DNA from: DATKLX01 sp035542155 | GTDB taxonomy: Bacteria; Chloroflexota; Anaerolineae; Anaerolineales; Anaerolineaceae | Direction: 5' to 3' | Length of the DNA: 37,161 nt | Assembly: GCA_035542155.1 (NCBI GenBank) | Contig: DATKLX010000144.1 | Location: 1 to 37,161, forward strand | Shown: one piece after another, positions 8,243 through 16,948 of the stretch | How positions within the stretch are numbered: the first letter of the stretch is position 1 | Layout of the letters: every line of letters begins with the position of its first letter | Notes under the pieces: generated by a model | Databases searched by the model: none | Told to the model about the DNA's origin: nothing | What the model saw: the letters and a program-made list of their open reading frames with translations, nothing else | Made by a program: the position numbers and the translations under genes

Positions 8243-11200
8243 ATGGGGGCGATGGTGCATAAAAATCAGTTCCTGAAATCTCTGGCAGCCATGGCCATTT
8301 TGACCGCGTTGGTCGTCGGATTCCATCTGCTATTTCTACAACCGGTCCAGGCGGACAGGCCCGCGGACCTCTCCAAAGGAGCTCGCCTGGCTTCAGGCCA
8401 CCTGAGGCCGCAGCAGCAGTCGACTGCGGCTCCTGACTGCCAGAAGTGCGATATCAATGGAGACGGGGTTGTGAACGTGCAGGATGTCACCCTGTTAGGC
8501 AGCCATTTCGGTGAAACCGGGGCGCCGGGTTGGATCCCCGAGGATGTCAACCAGGATGGCATGGTGAATGTCCTGGACATCACGCTGGTGAATGCTTGCC
8601 TGGGGCAGGTGGTCCCTACCGGGCCGGCGGGTACCCCTACTCTCACCATCACCCCTTCCCCGACCTTTACAGGCACTGCGACCGGGACGCCGACCCCTAC
8701 GGCCACATATACAATCACGGGGACGATTTCCCCTTCGCCCTCCTCTACGCCTACCCCCACCGGCACATCAACCGGATCACCTACGCCGACCCCGGCGGTC
8801 AGCATGGCCATCTCGCCCGCCAGCATTGCGGCCTCAGGGATCGGATCGGCGGTGAATTTTGATATCCTGCTCTCCTCGGATTCGCCCACGCGTGGCGCCC
8901 AGGCAGCCATCAGCTTCAACCCGGCCGTGCTGAGCTGCTCCAGCGTGACCGAGGGTACCTTCTACAGCGCCTGGGCAACGGCGAATGGCGGTTCGACCAT
9001 CATGCTGCCGTCCCGGCCGGCCATCGACAACGTCAATGGAAAAATCGCGACCGCCTCGATCTCCATCCTGGGCGCCGCCGCCACACCCGATCCACAAGGT
9101 CGTATTGGCGGCGTCACCGGCAGTGGGGTGTTCTTATCGGTAACATGCCAGGCGGTAGGCAACGGGGTGTCAGCGATCATCCTCTCGGACGTCCAGGTTG
9201 GCGATGATCGCTCGCAGTTCTCGGTTTCCTATCCGGTAACGCTCTTGGCCGGGAATGTCTTCGTCGGGGTGCCTACCTACACGCCGACGGTTACCCCAAC
9301 ATTCACGCACACCCCTACCGGGACTTTACCCACCCAAACGCCGACCCGCACCCCGACCGGCACGGGGACGATCACCCCAACCCCTACAGGAACCGGCACG
9401 CCTACGCCTTCCCCTACCGGGACTCTGACGGTTACCCCAACGGTGGGGACGCTTAACCTGGTGCCGGCTGCCACGATCGTTGCCCCCAACCAGAGCTTCA
9501 CCGTGGAAATGGACCTGAACACCACCCAGCCAAGCTGGGCGATCCAATTTGGCGCTACCTTTGATAAAGCGATTCTGCATTGTGATTCGATTGAGAGAGG
9601 CAACTTCTACACAGACTGGGCCGACCAAAATAGTTATACCTGGCTGGAAATCCCGCCTCCGACCTGCAACAACGCCACCGGCAAGATCGTCCTCGGAAGC
9701 ACCTCGATTGTTGGCGTGGAACAGAACGGCCGGGGTCCCAGCGGAAGCGGCAAGGTGTACACGCTGCACTTTACCGCGCTGGCGGCCGGAACTTCGCCCA
9801 TCACCCTGACAGACGTGATCGTTTCCGATGCGTATCTGGTCAACAAAGATGGGCATAACACCACCAGCCCGCTGGCGATCTCTGTCTCCGGAGCCAACGT
9901 GACTGTCTCGAACAGTGCACCTACGCCCACCCATACTCCGACCCCAACCAAAACCCCCACCCCAACCAATGGAACCCCGACATCCACCCATACTCCGACC
10001 CCAACCAAAACCCCCACCCCAACCAATGCAACCCCGACGCCCACGAGCACGCCTACAAAAACACCCAGTTCTACTCCCAATAATACACCGACCAAAGCTC
10101 CCACAGCGACCGGTATCCCGGCCAACGCCAGCCTCCAGATCAGCCCGGCTATCAAGCAGATCGACGCGCCAGGTTCCACATTTACCCTGGATATCCTGGT
10201 CACCATCGATAAACCCTCACTCAACGCACAGACCACGGTTCTCTTCAATAAGGCCATCCTCGAGTGCGTCAAGATTGAAAAGGGAGCTTTCTATAATGAC
10301 TGGGCTATTTCACGCGGGGTAACCACGATGTTCGTCCCAGACGCCAAGTGCGATAATGCGAACGGGACGACCTCACCGATTAGCCTTTCGATATTTAATG
10401 CCCCAACACCCACTCCAGTGGGTTCAGATCCTCCGAGCCAACTAATCGGCGATGCGCCAACGGGGAACGGTGTTTTTGTCACGATCACCTTCAAGGCTAA
10501 GGCTGTTGGTAGCTCGGATATCAAGCTGGTAAACTCATTGATTGGTGACAACAACCGACAATATACACACTATTACGCGACCAGCAACTACAAAGGAGTT
10601 GTCTATATTGGGGTGACACCCAATCCTAGTCAGCAGGCGGAAATCACCACCCCAACGGCAAGCACCAGCCAGACCCCCTCGGCAGGGACGACGGCCTCCG
10701 TCTCATTAACCCCTGGCAGTGGCACTCCCAGTTCATCCGGAACCCCCGACGTGCTGCGGTTCGGGGAAACTATTTTTCCTCCTACCAGGACGAGTACTCC
10801 CTCTCAACCTGGGAATACGAGCGGTAATTCCGCCCCGACTACCTCTGGACCGCCCAAAGCAACCAATTTGCTGGATAAAATGGACGCACAAGGCGTGCTG
10901 AACGACGAAGTTGAGATTAACAGCCCAGATGGGTTGGCGATAATTAGGTTATTTAAGGGTGTTCAGGCGCTCTCGAAAGACAACCGCCGGCTGCAGAACA
11001 TTACCGTAGCCAAAATAGATCAGCTGGATAAGGTGGTTAACGGATTCACCACCCTGGATCTGGGGTACGAGTTTGGCCCGGAAGGCGCCAGCTTCGACCC
11101 ACCCATCACGATTACCTTCCACTACGACCCGGCCAGGCTTCCCAAAGGAGTGGATGAAAAGAACCTGGTCGTGACCACCTATGACCCGGCCAAAAAGAGT

Positions 11201-11545
11201 TGGTCGGCGCTGAAGAGCCAGGTGGATTCGAAGGCAAAGACGGTCAGCGCAGAGGTCAGTCACTTCAGTATGTATGCGTTGATGGCGAAAAACCCTTTGG
11301 TCAGCCAGATCGGTCTGATCGCTGGCATCATCCTGTTGGAGTTGCTGATGGGAGCCGGGATCGCGTTCTATGTCCTGCGGCGCAGGCGGTTGGCGCAATC
11401 GTCGGTCTCTGAGCCCGTGATTTACCTGCTGCCTTCACCCAGACAGGCGCAAGGAATCGAAAAAATCCCAGGTACAAGCCCGGAGAATGATCAACCGAAT
11501 TCGGAAAACGAGCCTGAAGGGCATTCCCAGATATCAGTGAAATAA
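8243..11545 (+). CDS. Membrane-anchored scaffold: dockerin, three cohesins, Pro/Thr linkers
   Basis: 1100 residues. A signal-like hydrophobic segment spans about 14-32. A dockerin occupies about 70-127 (DINGDGVVNVQDV, DVNQDGMVNVLDI). Three cohesin-type modules lie at about 186-343, 402-558 and 629-797, separated by Pro/Thr-rich linkers (TPTPT types). A folded domain at about 877-1016 (FDPPITITFHYDP, SAEVSHFSMYALM) is of a kind seen before anchors in surface proteins. A transmembrane helix at about 1019-1043 and a basic RRRR lead into a ~55-residue cytoplasmic tail. The layout is that of a cell-surface scaffoldin, but with an N-terminal dockerin in the same chain, so it could dock to another cohesin or polymerise. 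It starts 5 nt after the previous stop; ATG 8252 is a possible alternative start. No cellulase-related module is seen. Confidence 0.85.
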   Translation: MGAMVHKNQFLKSLAAMAILTALVVGFHLLFLQPVQADRPADLSKGARLASGHLRPQQQSTAAPDCQKCDINGDGVVNVQDVTLLGSHFGETGAPGWIPEDVNQDGMVNVLDITLVNACLGQVVPTGPAGTPTLTITPSPTFTGTATGTPTPTATYTITGTISPSPSSTPTPTGTSTGSPTPTPAVSMAISPASIAASGIGSAVNFDILLSSDSPTRGAQAAISFNPAVLSCSSVTEGTFYSAWATANGGSTIMLPSRPAIDNVNGKIATASISILGAAATPDPQGRIGGVTGSGVFLSVTCQAVGNGVSAIILSDVQVGDDRSQFSVSYPVTLLAGNVFVGVPTYTPTVTPTFTHTPTGTLPTQTPTRTPTGTGTITPTPTGTGTPTPSPTGTLTVTPTVGTLNLVPAATIVAPNQSFTVEMDLNTTQPSWAIQFGATFDKAILHCDSIERGNFYTDWADQNSYTWLEIPPPTCNNATGKIVLGSTSIVGVEQNGRGPSGSGKVYTLHFTALAAGTSPITLTDVIVSDAYLVNKDGHNTTSPLAISVSGANVTVSNSAPTPTHTPTPTKTPTPTNGTPTSTHTPTPTKTPTPTNATPTPTSTPTKTPSSTPNNTPTKAPTATGIPANASLQISPAIKQIDAPGSTFTLDILVTIDKPSLNAQTTVLFNKAILECVKIEKGAFYNDWAISRGVTTMFVPDAKCDNANGTTSPISLSIFNAPTPTPVGSDPPSQLIGDAPTGNGVFVTITFKAKAVGSSDIKLVNSLIGDNNRQYTHYYATSNYKGVVYIGVTPNPSQQAEITTPTASTSQTPSAGTTASVSLTPGSGTPSSSGTPDVLRFGETIFPPTRTSTPSQPGNTSGNSAPTTSGPPKATNLLDKMDAQGVLNDEVEINSPDGLAIIRLFKGVQALSKDNRRLQNITVAKIDQLDKVVNGFTTLDLGYEFGPEGASFDPPITITFHYDPARLPKGVDEKNLVVTTYDPAKKSWSALKSQVDSKAKTVSAEVSHFSMYALMAKNPLVSQIGLIAGIILLELLMGAGIAFYVLRRRRLAQSSVSEPVIYLLPSPRQAQGIEKIPGTSPENDQPNSENEPEGHSQISVK
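9927..10040 (+). repeat. 57-bp tandem repeat encoding a Pro/Thr linker
   Basis: Two nearly identical copies of a 57-bp unit (19 codons, containing CCATACTCCGACCCCAACC) lie head to tail within the linker between cohesins 2 and 3 of the scaffold. The near identity at DNA level, including synonymous positions, points to recent slippage or unequal crossover, so linker length may vary between strains. Confidence 0.85.
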
Positions 11546-11629
11546 ATAATCCAAGGAAGAGCATCTTCTCGACCGCAAACCGGGAGAATTGTCAACGAAA
11601 ACCTAATCATAGGAGCTTAGTAAGAGACA

Positions 11630-12457
11630 ATGAAAATGAAATGCCGCATGATCCCCCTTCATCTCTCAAGCCTGATTGTTCTGGCTTGCCTGCTGCTTGG
11701 TATGCTGGTCATGCCTTCGGCGGCAGTATTCGCAGATCAGCCCACCCCGATCCCTACACAGATGTCGAACACCCTGCTTTCGGTGGATCTGTCAAGATCG
11801 AATGCCAAACCTGGAGATACATTCGATATCGCCATCAATATTGAAACCGACAGACAGACCTGGGGCCTCCAGTTTTCCCTGCATTATGACCCTGCTCTGG
11901 TGGAACTCTCTACAGCATATGAACCCGGTGGGTTCTATAAGGACTATGCAGATGCAAACAACGGAACCTTGATGGTCATTCCAGAACCAAGTATCGACAA
12001 CACCAAGGGGCTTGTCAAATTAAGCAGCGTTACGGTGGTTGGCCTTCCGGCGGGCTCCGGCGGACCGACCGGCAAAGGGACGGTGATCACTTTGCATGGC
12101 AAAGTCAAAGATGGGGCGAACGGTACCGTCAAGATCTCGCTGGCCGACATACTGGTTTCTGATGCTGGAAATGCCGAAGGAAAGACAGCAGCCCTGGGTG
12201 GCGTGAAAGTGCGCGATGCCCAACTGGTGATCGGTTCCGGTGGGCCAGCGCCAACCATGTCTGCGATCATGGCTACAGAGCCAGGTATCCAGTCCGGGCC
12301 AACCCCTACATTAGAACCTACCATTGCCAAGCGGACCAGCCTGGATAACCCCGACTCAAATGGCCAGGGAGGGAATATTCCCTGGATCATCATCCTGCCT
12401 GTGATCGGTGTGATCGCGGTGGGAGGGGGTGCATTTTTCGTCTTACGCAAGAAATAA
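11630..12457 (+). CDS. Small membrane-anchored single-cohesin protein
   Basis: 275 residues. AGGAG lies about 15 nt upstream of ATG 11630; ATG 11636 is also possible. A signal peptide ends VFA near residue 35. A cohesin-like beta-sandwich covers about 43-205 (VDLSRSNAKPGDTFDIAINI, WGLQFSLHYDPALVEL, GKGTVITLHGKVKDG). A short Pro/Thr linker precedes a C-terminal transmembrane helix (IIILPVIGVIAVGGGAFFVL) with RKK at the end. It is therefore a monovalent membrane-anchored cohesin receptor, like the anchoring half of the preceding scaffold. Its position just before pstS places a cohesin directly beside the transporter genes. Its cohesin resembles the three scaffold cohesins (FYxDWA-type segment) more than the 5209 type. 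Confidence 0.78.
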   Translation: MKMKCRMIPLHLSSLIVLACLLLGMLVMPSAAVFADQPTPIPTQMSNTLLSVDLSRSNAKPGDTFDIAINIETDRQTWGLQFSLHYDPALVELSTAYEPGGFYKDYADANNGTLMVIPEPSIDNTKGLVKLSSVTVVGLPAGSGGPTGKGTVITLHGKVKDGANGTVKISLADILVSDAGNAEGKTAALGGVKVRDAQLVIGSGGPAPTMSAIMATEPGIQSGPTPTLEPTIAKRTSLDNPDSNGQGGNIPWIIILPVIGVIAVGGGAFFVLRKK

Positions 12458-12487
12458 TTTTTCTCTAAAACCCATCGCGTAATTCTT

Positions 12488-12520
12488 TTCTCTCAGGTCG
12501 GCGCAGCCGACCTGAGAGAA
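12488..12520. terminator. 15-bp perfect hairpin between the cohesin gene and pstS
   Basis: TTCTCTCAGGTCGGC (12488-12502) pairs perfectly with 12506-12520 around a 3-nt loop. No T-tract follows on the plus strand. It starts 31 nt after the stop and probably stabilises or partly terminates the upstream transcript. It may set the step between abundant surface proteins and the less biased pst genes. Confidence 0.55.
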
Positions 12521-12567
12521 GGGTCGAATATCACAGGAATCTACCAATTATTCCGAGATCCCAAAGG

Positions 12568-13662
12568 ATGAACAAAATAAAGCTCATGTGGATAGTAACA
12601 GCGGCTGTCTTGTTGCTGATAACACCATTAACAACCAGTTGCACAGCACAGCCTGCACAGGCCTCCGGATTGCGGGTAACCGGCGCGTACGATATGACCA
12701 CGGTTGCTGATGCCGTACAGAAGGAGTTTCAGCAGCAAACCGGGATCGAGTTCACGGTCCGCCCTTCAACCACCAGTGTACAAGATCTGCAATCTGGACG
12801 GGCGGATGTTGCCATCCTCGGTCGGGAACCAAAGCCTGACGAAATAAAAGGGATGCAAGATACGATCGTTGGTTATGATGCGGTCTGCATGTTGATCAGC
12901 ACACGCACATACAATGGGGGGTTACAGCAAAACGATAATCGAGCATCCGGAGGACTGATCAGCCCGGTAGCAAAGTTCGCTGGGATTAAAAATCTCACCA
13001 TGGAACAATTGAGAAATATTGAGGCTAACCTGCTGCAAATCAATCACGACGATACATATTGGTTTCTCACCAATCCCGCTTTCTATACTTTTCAGGCATA
13101 TAACCAGACGGGTACCGGCAAATTTGAGGTCGATCCAGCGAACCCACAGTTACTGATGGGTATGTGGGTGTGGAATTCTGTAGATTTTCGTGGTGAAAAT
13201 TTGCTACCGGGTAAGTTCGATACCCAGGCTGTGCTGATGGAGAAGCTTGGTTTTGCAGAAACACTACTAAATAATAATCGCCTGTCGTTTGCCACCCGTT
13301 TCTTCGACACCGAAGAGGAGCTTATTTCAGCCCGTTATGTGATACGGACGAATGATCAGATGGATGCGAAGGTGTCGAGCTACTCTTTTGATTTTTTCGT
13401 GCGCCAGGCGTCGCGCCGTGTAACCTTACGCGCGATCAAATACAACTTTTTGGTAAAAGCATTCCATATTGACGGGATCGATCCATTAGGGGATCCATCG
13501 TTGATTTACAGTGGAAGATATCCATTGAGTCGAAAAATCCATGTCCTGACCAGGCAGCCAGCTACTTCGGACGCTGGCAAATTCGTTACCTTTCTTTTAT
13601 CACCCGCAGGCCAGAAGCTAATTGCAAATGCTGAATTTTTGCCGCTGCCCCTTAGCCATTAA
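12568..13662 (+). CDS. pstS: Phosphate ABC transporter substrate-binding lipoprotein (PstS-like)
   Basis: 364 residues with a lipoprotein signal (ITPLTTSC lipobox, Cys at about residue 25). The mature chain has the PBP-like fold used by PstS: VTGAYDMTTVADAVQKEF at the start, DVAILGREP in the middle, and a closing segment GKFVTFLLSPAGQKLI typical of PstS-type proteins. AAAGG lies just before ATG 12568. It is followed 18 nt later by pstC, so it is the cognate binding protein of this transporter, whereas the dockerin-bearing homologue at 3643 is a second, non-lipidated one. The phosphate-loop sequence is divergent, so a related oxyanion cannot be excluded. Codon use is more AT-rich than in the upstream surface genes. 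Confidence 0.78.
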   Translation: MNKIKLMWIVTAAVLLLITPLTTSCTAQPAQASGLRVTGAYDMTTVADAVQKEFQQQTGIEFTVRPSTTSVQDLQSGRADVAILGREPKPDEIKGMQDTIVGYDAVCMLISTRTYNGGLQQNDNRASGGLISPVAKFAGIKNLTMEQLRNIEANLLQINHDDTYWFLTNPAFYTFQAYNQTGTGKFEVDPANPQLLMGMWVWNSVDFRGENLLPGKFDTQAVLMEKLGFAETLLNNNRLSFATRFFDTEEELISARYVIRTNDQMDAKVSSYSFDFFVRQASRRVTLRAIKYNFLVKAFHIDGIDPLGDPSLIYSGRYPLSRKIHVLTRQPATSDAGKFVTFLLSPAGQKLIANAEFLPLPLSH

Positions 13663-13680
13663 TATATCCTGAGGATTGCC

Positions 13681-14667
13681 ATGCTGCATACAAATAAAAA
13701 ATGGTCACTGGTCCGAATCGGCTTAATGATGCTGGCACTCATCCCGGCGATCATATTCCTTCTGATTATTGGAAGCCTCATCTGGAATAGTGCACCGGTG
13801 GTTCAGGCCGTTGGTTTAGAGAATCTTTTCTCTGATAAGATCTCTGGTAGTTTTTCCGGGACCTATATCCCCAATCAATTCGGGCTAATGCCTGCAATTG
13901 TTGGAACGCTGCAAGTTGTTATTTTGGGCTTGCTGTTCGCCTTCCCTTTTTCGTTGGCGCTTGCCATCGCGGCTACTGAGTTCTCCATGGGGTGGCTCGG
14001 CCGGCCGATCGAATTACTGCTCTCGTTTTTCAGCGGCATTCCGCCGATAATCTACGCACTAACAAGCGTTTTCGTAGTGACGACGTTTATCCGGCCGAAA
14101 TTTGGCGGGATTGAATTGGCGGATTCGTTGATTGCGACATTACCTGGATTGCCGCCACTCAACGCAGGCACCTTGCCCCTAAACCAAAGCACTCTGCTAG
14201 GTGGAATTTTCCTCGCGCTTCTCATCATCCCATTTATGTCCCCGCTGATTCTCGATGCCATTCGGGATGTCCCTCTCCACCAGAAAGAAGCATCGCTGGC
14301 ACTGGGGGCTACCCGTTGGTTCACGCTTAGACGGTTGATTTTACCAGGAGCACTCCCCGGTATTATCGCGGCGATCAGCATAGGAGTGTTGAAAGCCACG
14401 GGAGATGTGGTAATTTGTGCCTGGACGATCGGGTTTATTAAAGATGATGGACTTCCGAATCCTATCTTTGATATTTTCGAACATAACGCTCCACTGACCT
14501 CAACTGCAGCAGGCCTTGTAGGGGGTCTTCAGGGCGCTTCCGTTTCATTGGGTTTAAATACATCTGCAGCATACTTTGCTGCCTTCTTGCTGTTGGTGTT
14601 TGCTTTTACAATCATTGGGTTAGCCGAAATGTGCAAAAAATGGCTGATCAGGAGGAATCAGGCATGA
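13681..14667 (+). CDS. pstC: Phosphate ABC transporter permease PstC
   Basis: 328 residues with about six transmembrane helices (first at about 13-37). The binding-protein-dependent permease signature lies near 200-222 (EASLALGATRWFTLRRLILPG), the loop that contacts PstB. FSGIPPIIYALTSVFV is characteristic of the Pst permeases. A ribosome site (TGAGGA) precedes ATG 13681. Its TGA stop overlaps the next start codon as ATGA, so translation is likely coupled to pstA. Confidence 0.88.
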   Translation: MLHTNKKWSLVRIGLMMLALIPAIIFLLIIGSLIWNSAPVVQAVGLENLFSDKISGSFSGTYIPNQFGLMPAIVGTLQVVILGLLFAFPFSLALAIAATEFSMGWLGRPIELLLSFFSGIPPIIYALTSVFVVTTFIRPKFGGIELADSLIATLPGLPPLNAGTLPLNQSTLLGGIFLALLIIPFMSPLILDAIRDVPLHQKEASLALGATRWFTLRRLILPGALPGIIAAISIGVLKATGDVVICAWTIGFIKDDGLPNPIFDIFEHNAPLTSTAAGLVGGLQGASVSLGLNTSAAYFAAFLLLVFAFTIIGLAEMCKKWLIRRNQA

Positions 14668-16070
14668 GGGAAATCATCACGGAAAATTCCACCCAGGAGG
14701 CGATCACCAAGCCTGCCTTGGGTACTCCTCAGACCGGGCTTCGACGTCTGGCCAATGCGCTTATTCCCCTTTTCACCCTGTCCATAGCGGTTATCTCTAT
14801 CCTGGTGGCGCTGGTTGCGATTACCCGCAATGATATGGAGGGATATCCCGTTCCCCTGCTGGTTGCGATCTGCTTGGTGCTGGATTTTCTTTTCCTGGAT
14901 GTGTATCGCCAACACCAGCGCTGGGATTTTCAACTGCTGATAGTTTCCGGATTGTCTTTTATTTTTTTACTCATCCTGCGTGCCCTTCCAGAATTCGTCA
15001 CTGGCCTGCAGCTTAATGCAGTTTTCCATCGTTCGGTTTTTTCGACAATCTTCCTCCTGGCAGTCGGGCTACCATCTATGGTTTCAGCATTGTATTACCT
15101 ACTTAATGCAACCCCTTTGGCAGAGGATATATCCAGATATCCGGTCATCCTCATTCCAGTAGTAGTGGTAATCGGGCTGTATTTATTGTTGATCTGGCAA
15201 TTAGTTTCGCAGGGTTTAAAGGTTGTGGATTGGTCCGTCCTGATAAAACCTTATTACAATATCATTCTTCCAGAAAAGTACTACATCCAGGGAGACTGGC
15301 CAGCCTGGCGAACGGTAGAGCAGGTATCGATTGGGTTTCGAAATCATATTTTGGGTACAGGCTTACTGATAATACTGACTTCATTGATGTCAATGCCTAT
15401 TGGTGTTGGGGCCGGACTATACCTTAGTGAATATGGTGATGGTTGGTTCGGCAACACCCTGCGCTTTATGATCAAGAGCTTACGCGCGATTTCACTGCTC
15501 ATCCTGGGATTGGCTGCTTTCAATCTGGCGAACATAGCGAATAATACGCCCCTGGAGTGGATGTTCCGGGGAACATGGTTTACGGGCTGGGAGACTCTCT
15601 CTAGTTCCGGTGGTTCGTATCTTACAGCGAGCATCATTCTATCGATTTTGATCATACCAATGATTACTCAGGTCACTGAGGAAGGTTGCCGATCTCTACC
15701 TCCTGAATTGCGGGAGGGATCGTTAGCGTTGGGTGTTTCTGAGGAGACTACTTTAAGGAGGATCGTAGCTCCATGGGCGATGCCGAACATCATTACTGGT
15801 TGGCTGCTAGCTTGCGCTGAAGTAGCGGGTAGCGTAGCTGTTCTGATGTTTATTGCTCGACGTGGTGACTATGGGGTAGGTGTTTTCAAACAGGTTACCT
15901 CGCTGGCTTACCTGATTTTTGATATCTATTATGGAGAAAAGAATTTTAAACAACTTATGCAACCTTATCAATTCCAGGCAGGCTTGCTTCTGCTGATCAT
16001 AACCCTTACGCTGGGAGCACTGGCCATCCTCACCAAAAATTGGTTGGCGAAACGGTTTCGGGGGATGTAA
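14664..16070 (+). CDS. pstA: Phosphate ABC transporter permease PstA with N-terminal extension
   Basis: 468 residues from ATG 14664, chosen because AGGAGG (14650-14655) is ideally placed and the ATG overlaps the pstC stop; the in-frame GTG 14631 lies inside pstC. The C-terminal ~290 residues are a typical PstA with MPIGVGAGLYLSEYG and the EAA-type loop REGSLALGVSEETTLRRIVAPW. Ahead of it are about 150-170 extra residues with roughly four hydrophobic segments (for example VISILVALVAI and FIFLLILRALPEF), which makes the protein longer than the usual ~280-300 residues. The role of this extension is unknown. It might contact the surface assembly encoded around it, but that is speculation. Confidence 0.87.
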   Translation: MREIITENSTQEAITKPALGTPQTGLRRLANALIPLFTLSIAVISILVALVAITRNDMEGYPVPLLVAICLVLDFLFLDVYRQHQRWDFQLLIVSGLSFIFLLILRALPEFVTGLQLNAVFHRSVFSTIFLLAVGLPSMVSALYYLLNATPLAEDISRYPVILIPVVVVIGLYLLLIWQLVSQGLKVVDWSVLIKPYYNIILPEKYYIQGDWPAWRTVEQVSIGFRNHILGTGLLIILTSLMSMPIGVGAGLYLSEYGDGWFGNTLRFMIKSLRAISLLILGLAAFNLANIANNTPLEWMFRGTWFTGWETLSSSGGSYLTASIILSILIIPMITQVTEEGCRSLPPELREGSLALGVSEETTLRRIVAPWAMPNIITGWLLACAEVAGSVAVLMFIARRGDYGVGVFKQVTSLAYLIFDIYYGEKNFKQLMQPYQFQAGLLLLIITLTLGALAILTKNWLAKRFRGM

Positions 16071-16129
16071 GAGGCTCTTGCCGTGAACGGATTTTGGCAG
16101 ATATCGACTGAAGATAATTGGAGGCAAGT

Positions 16130-16921
16130 ATGTCGAATAGTAATGGAAGAAACGTGAATCATTCTGAACCCAAAAAGGCCCCCAGGGGCGTCGAAATTCG
16201 CGGGCTCAAAGTCAGCTATGGCGCTAACCTGGTTTTAAAAGGGATTGATCTGTCAATCCAGCCTGGAAAAGTAACCGCCCTGATCGGTCCTTCGGGGTGC
16301 GGAAAAACTACCTTGCTGCGCTGCATCAACCGCATGAACGAACTGGTGAGAGGATGTACGATATCGGGTGAAGTCCTTTTGGATGGGAAGAATGTTTTCC
16401 AGATGGATCCGATGGTATTGCGGAGAAAGGTTGGTATGGTGTTCCAAAAGCCGAACCCGTTCCCCATGTCGATCCGGGACAACATCCTCTACGGTATAGA
16501 GGCCGGAAAAATAAAGGTGAACAAAGATGAGGTGATCCGGAATAGCTTGCAGAAAGCAGCCATCTGGGATGAAATCCAGAACCGGTTGGGGGATAATGCT
16601 TTTCGTCTCTCGATCGGGCAGCAGCAGCGTATCTGCCTGGCGCGCTGCCTGGCAATTTCTCCAGAGGTCGTCTTGATGGATGAACCGGCAGCTTCACTCG
16701 ATCCTACCTCAGCGGCAAAAGTGGAGGAGAGCATCTTGGGGATGAAGGGTGATTACACATCGATCATCGTCACACATAATATGCAGCAGGCACGGCGCGT
16801 ATCAGACTACACCGTATTTATTTTCCTCGGTGAAGTGGTTGAATACGGAGAGACTGAACGATTGTTTGCCGATCCACAGCGTACGGAGACGAAAGAATAC
16901 ATCGCTGGCCGATTTGGTTGA
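16130..16921 (+). CDS. pstB: Phosphate ABC transporter ATP-binding protein PstB
   Basis: 263 residues from ATG 16130, with GGAGG at 16120-16124; an upstream in-frame TTG at 16118 overlaps that site. Walker A GPSGCGKTT is near residue 53, the ABC signature LSIGQQQR near 161, Walker B VVLMDEP near 180, and the switch histidine is in IVTHNMQQA. The C-terminus (DPQRTETKEYIAGRFG) is diagnostic for PstB. It energises phosphate import by the PstCA pair. No phoU follows; the next gene is an RCC1-dockerin gene only 27 nt away, so that gene probably belongs to the same transcript. A decayed second copy of a pstB 3' end lies at 19375-19595. Confidence 0.93.
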   Translation: MSNSNGRNVNHSEPKKAPRGVEIRGLKVSYGANLVLKGIDLSIQPGKVTALIGPSGCGKTTLLRCINRMNELVRGCTISGEVLLDGKNVFQMDPMVLRRKVGMVFQKPNPFPMSIRDNILYGIEAGKIKVNKDEVIRNSLQKAAIWDEIQNRLGDNAFRLSIGQQQRICLARCLAISPEVVLMDEPAASLDPTSAAKVEESILGMKGDYTSIIVTHNMQQARRVSDYTVFIFLGEVVEYGETERLFADPQRTETKEYIAGRFG

Positions 16922-16948
16922 TTGGCTCTTGGGGGGGAATAACATCCT

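Noticed and set aside
8630..10120. CRISPR-like or satellite repeat array suggested by short repeated motifs
   Set aside because: The repeats are codons for Pro/Thr linkers inside an open reading frame, with no constant repeat-spacer structure.
3643..11545. Cellulosome interpretation of the cohesins and dockerins
   Set aside because: No glycoside hydrolase, carbohydrate-binding module or esterase with a dockerin is present. The dockerins are on a PstS-type protein, RCC1 propellers and a scaffold.
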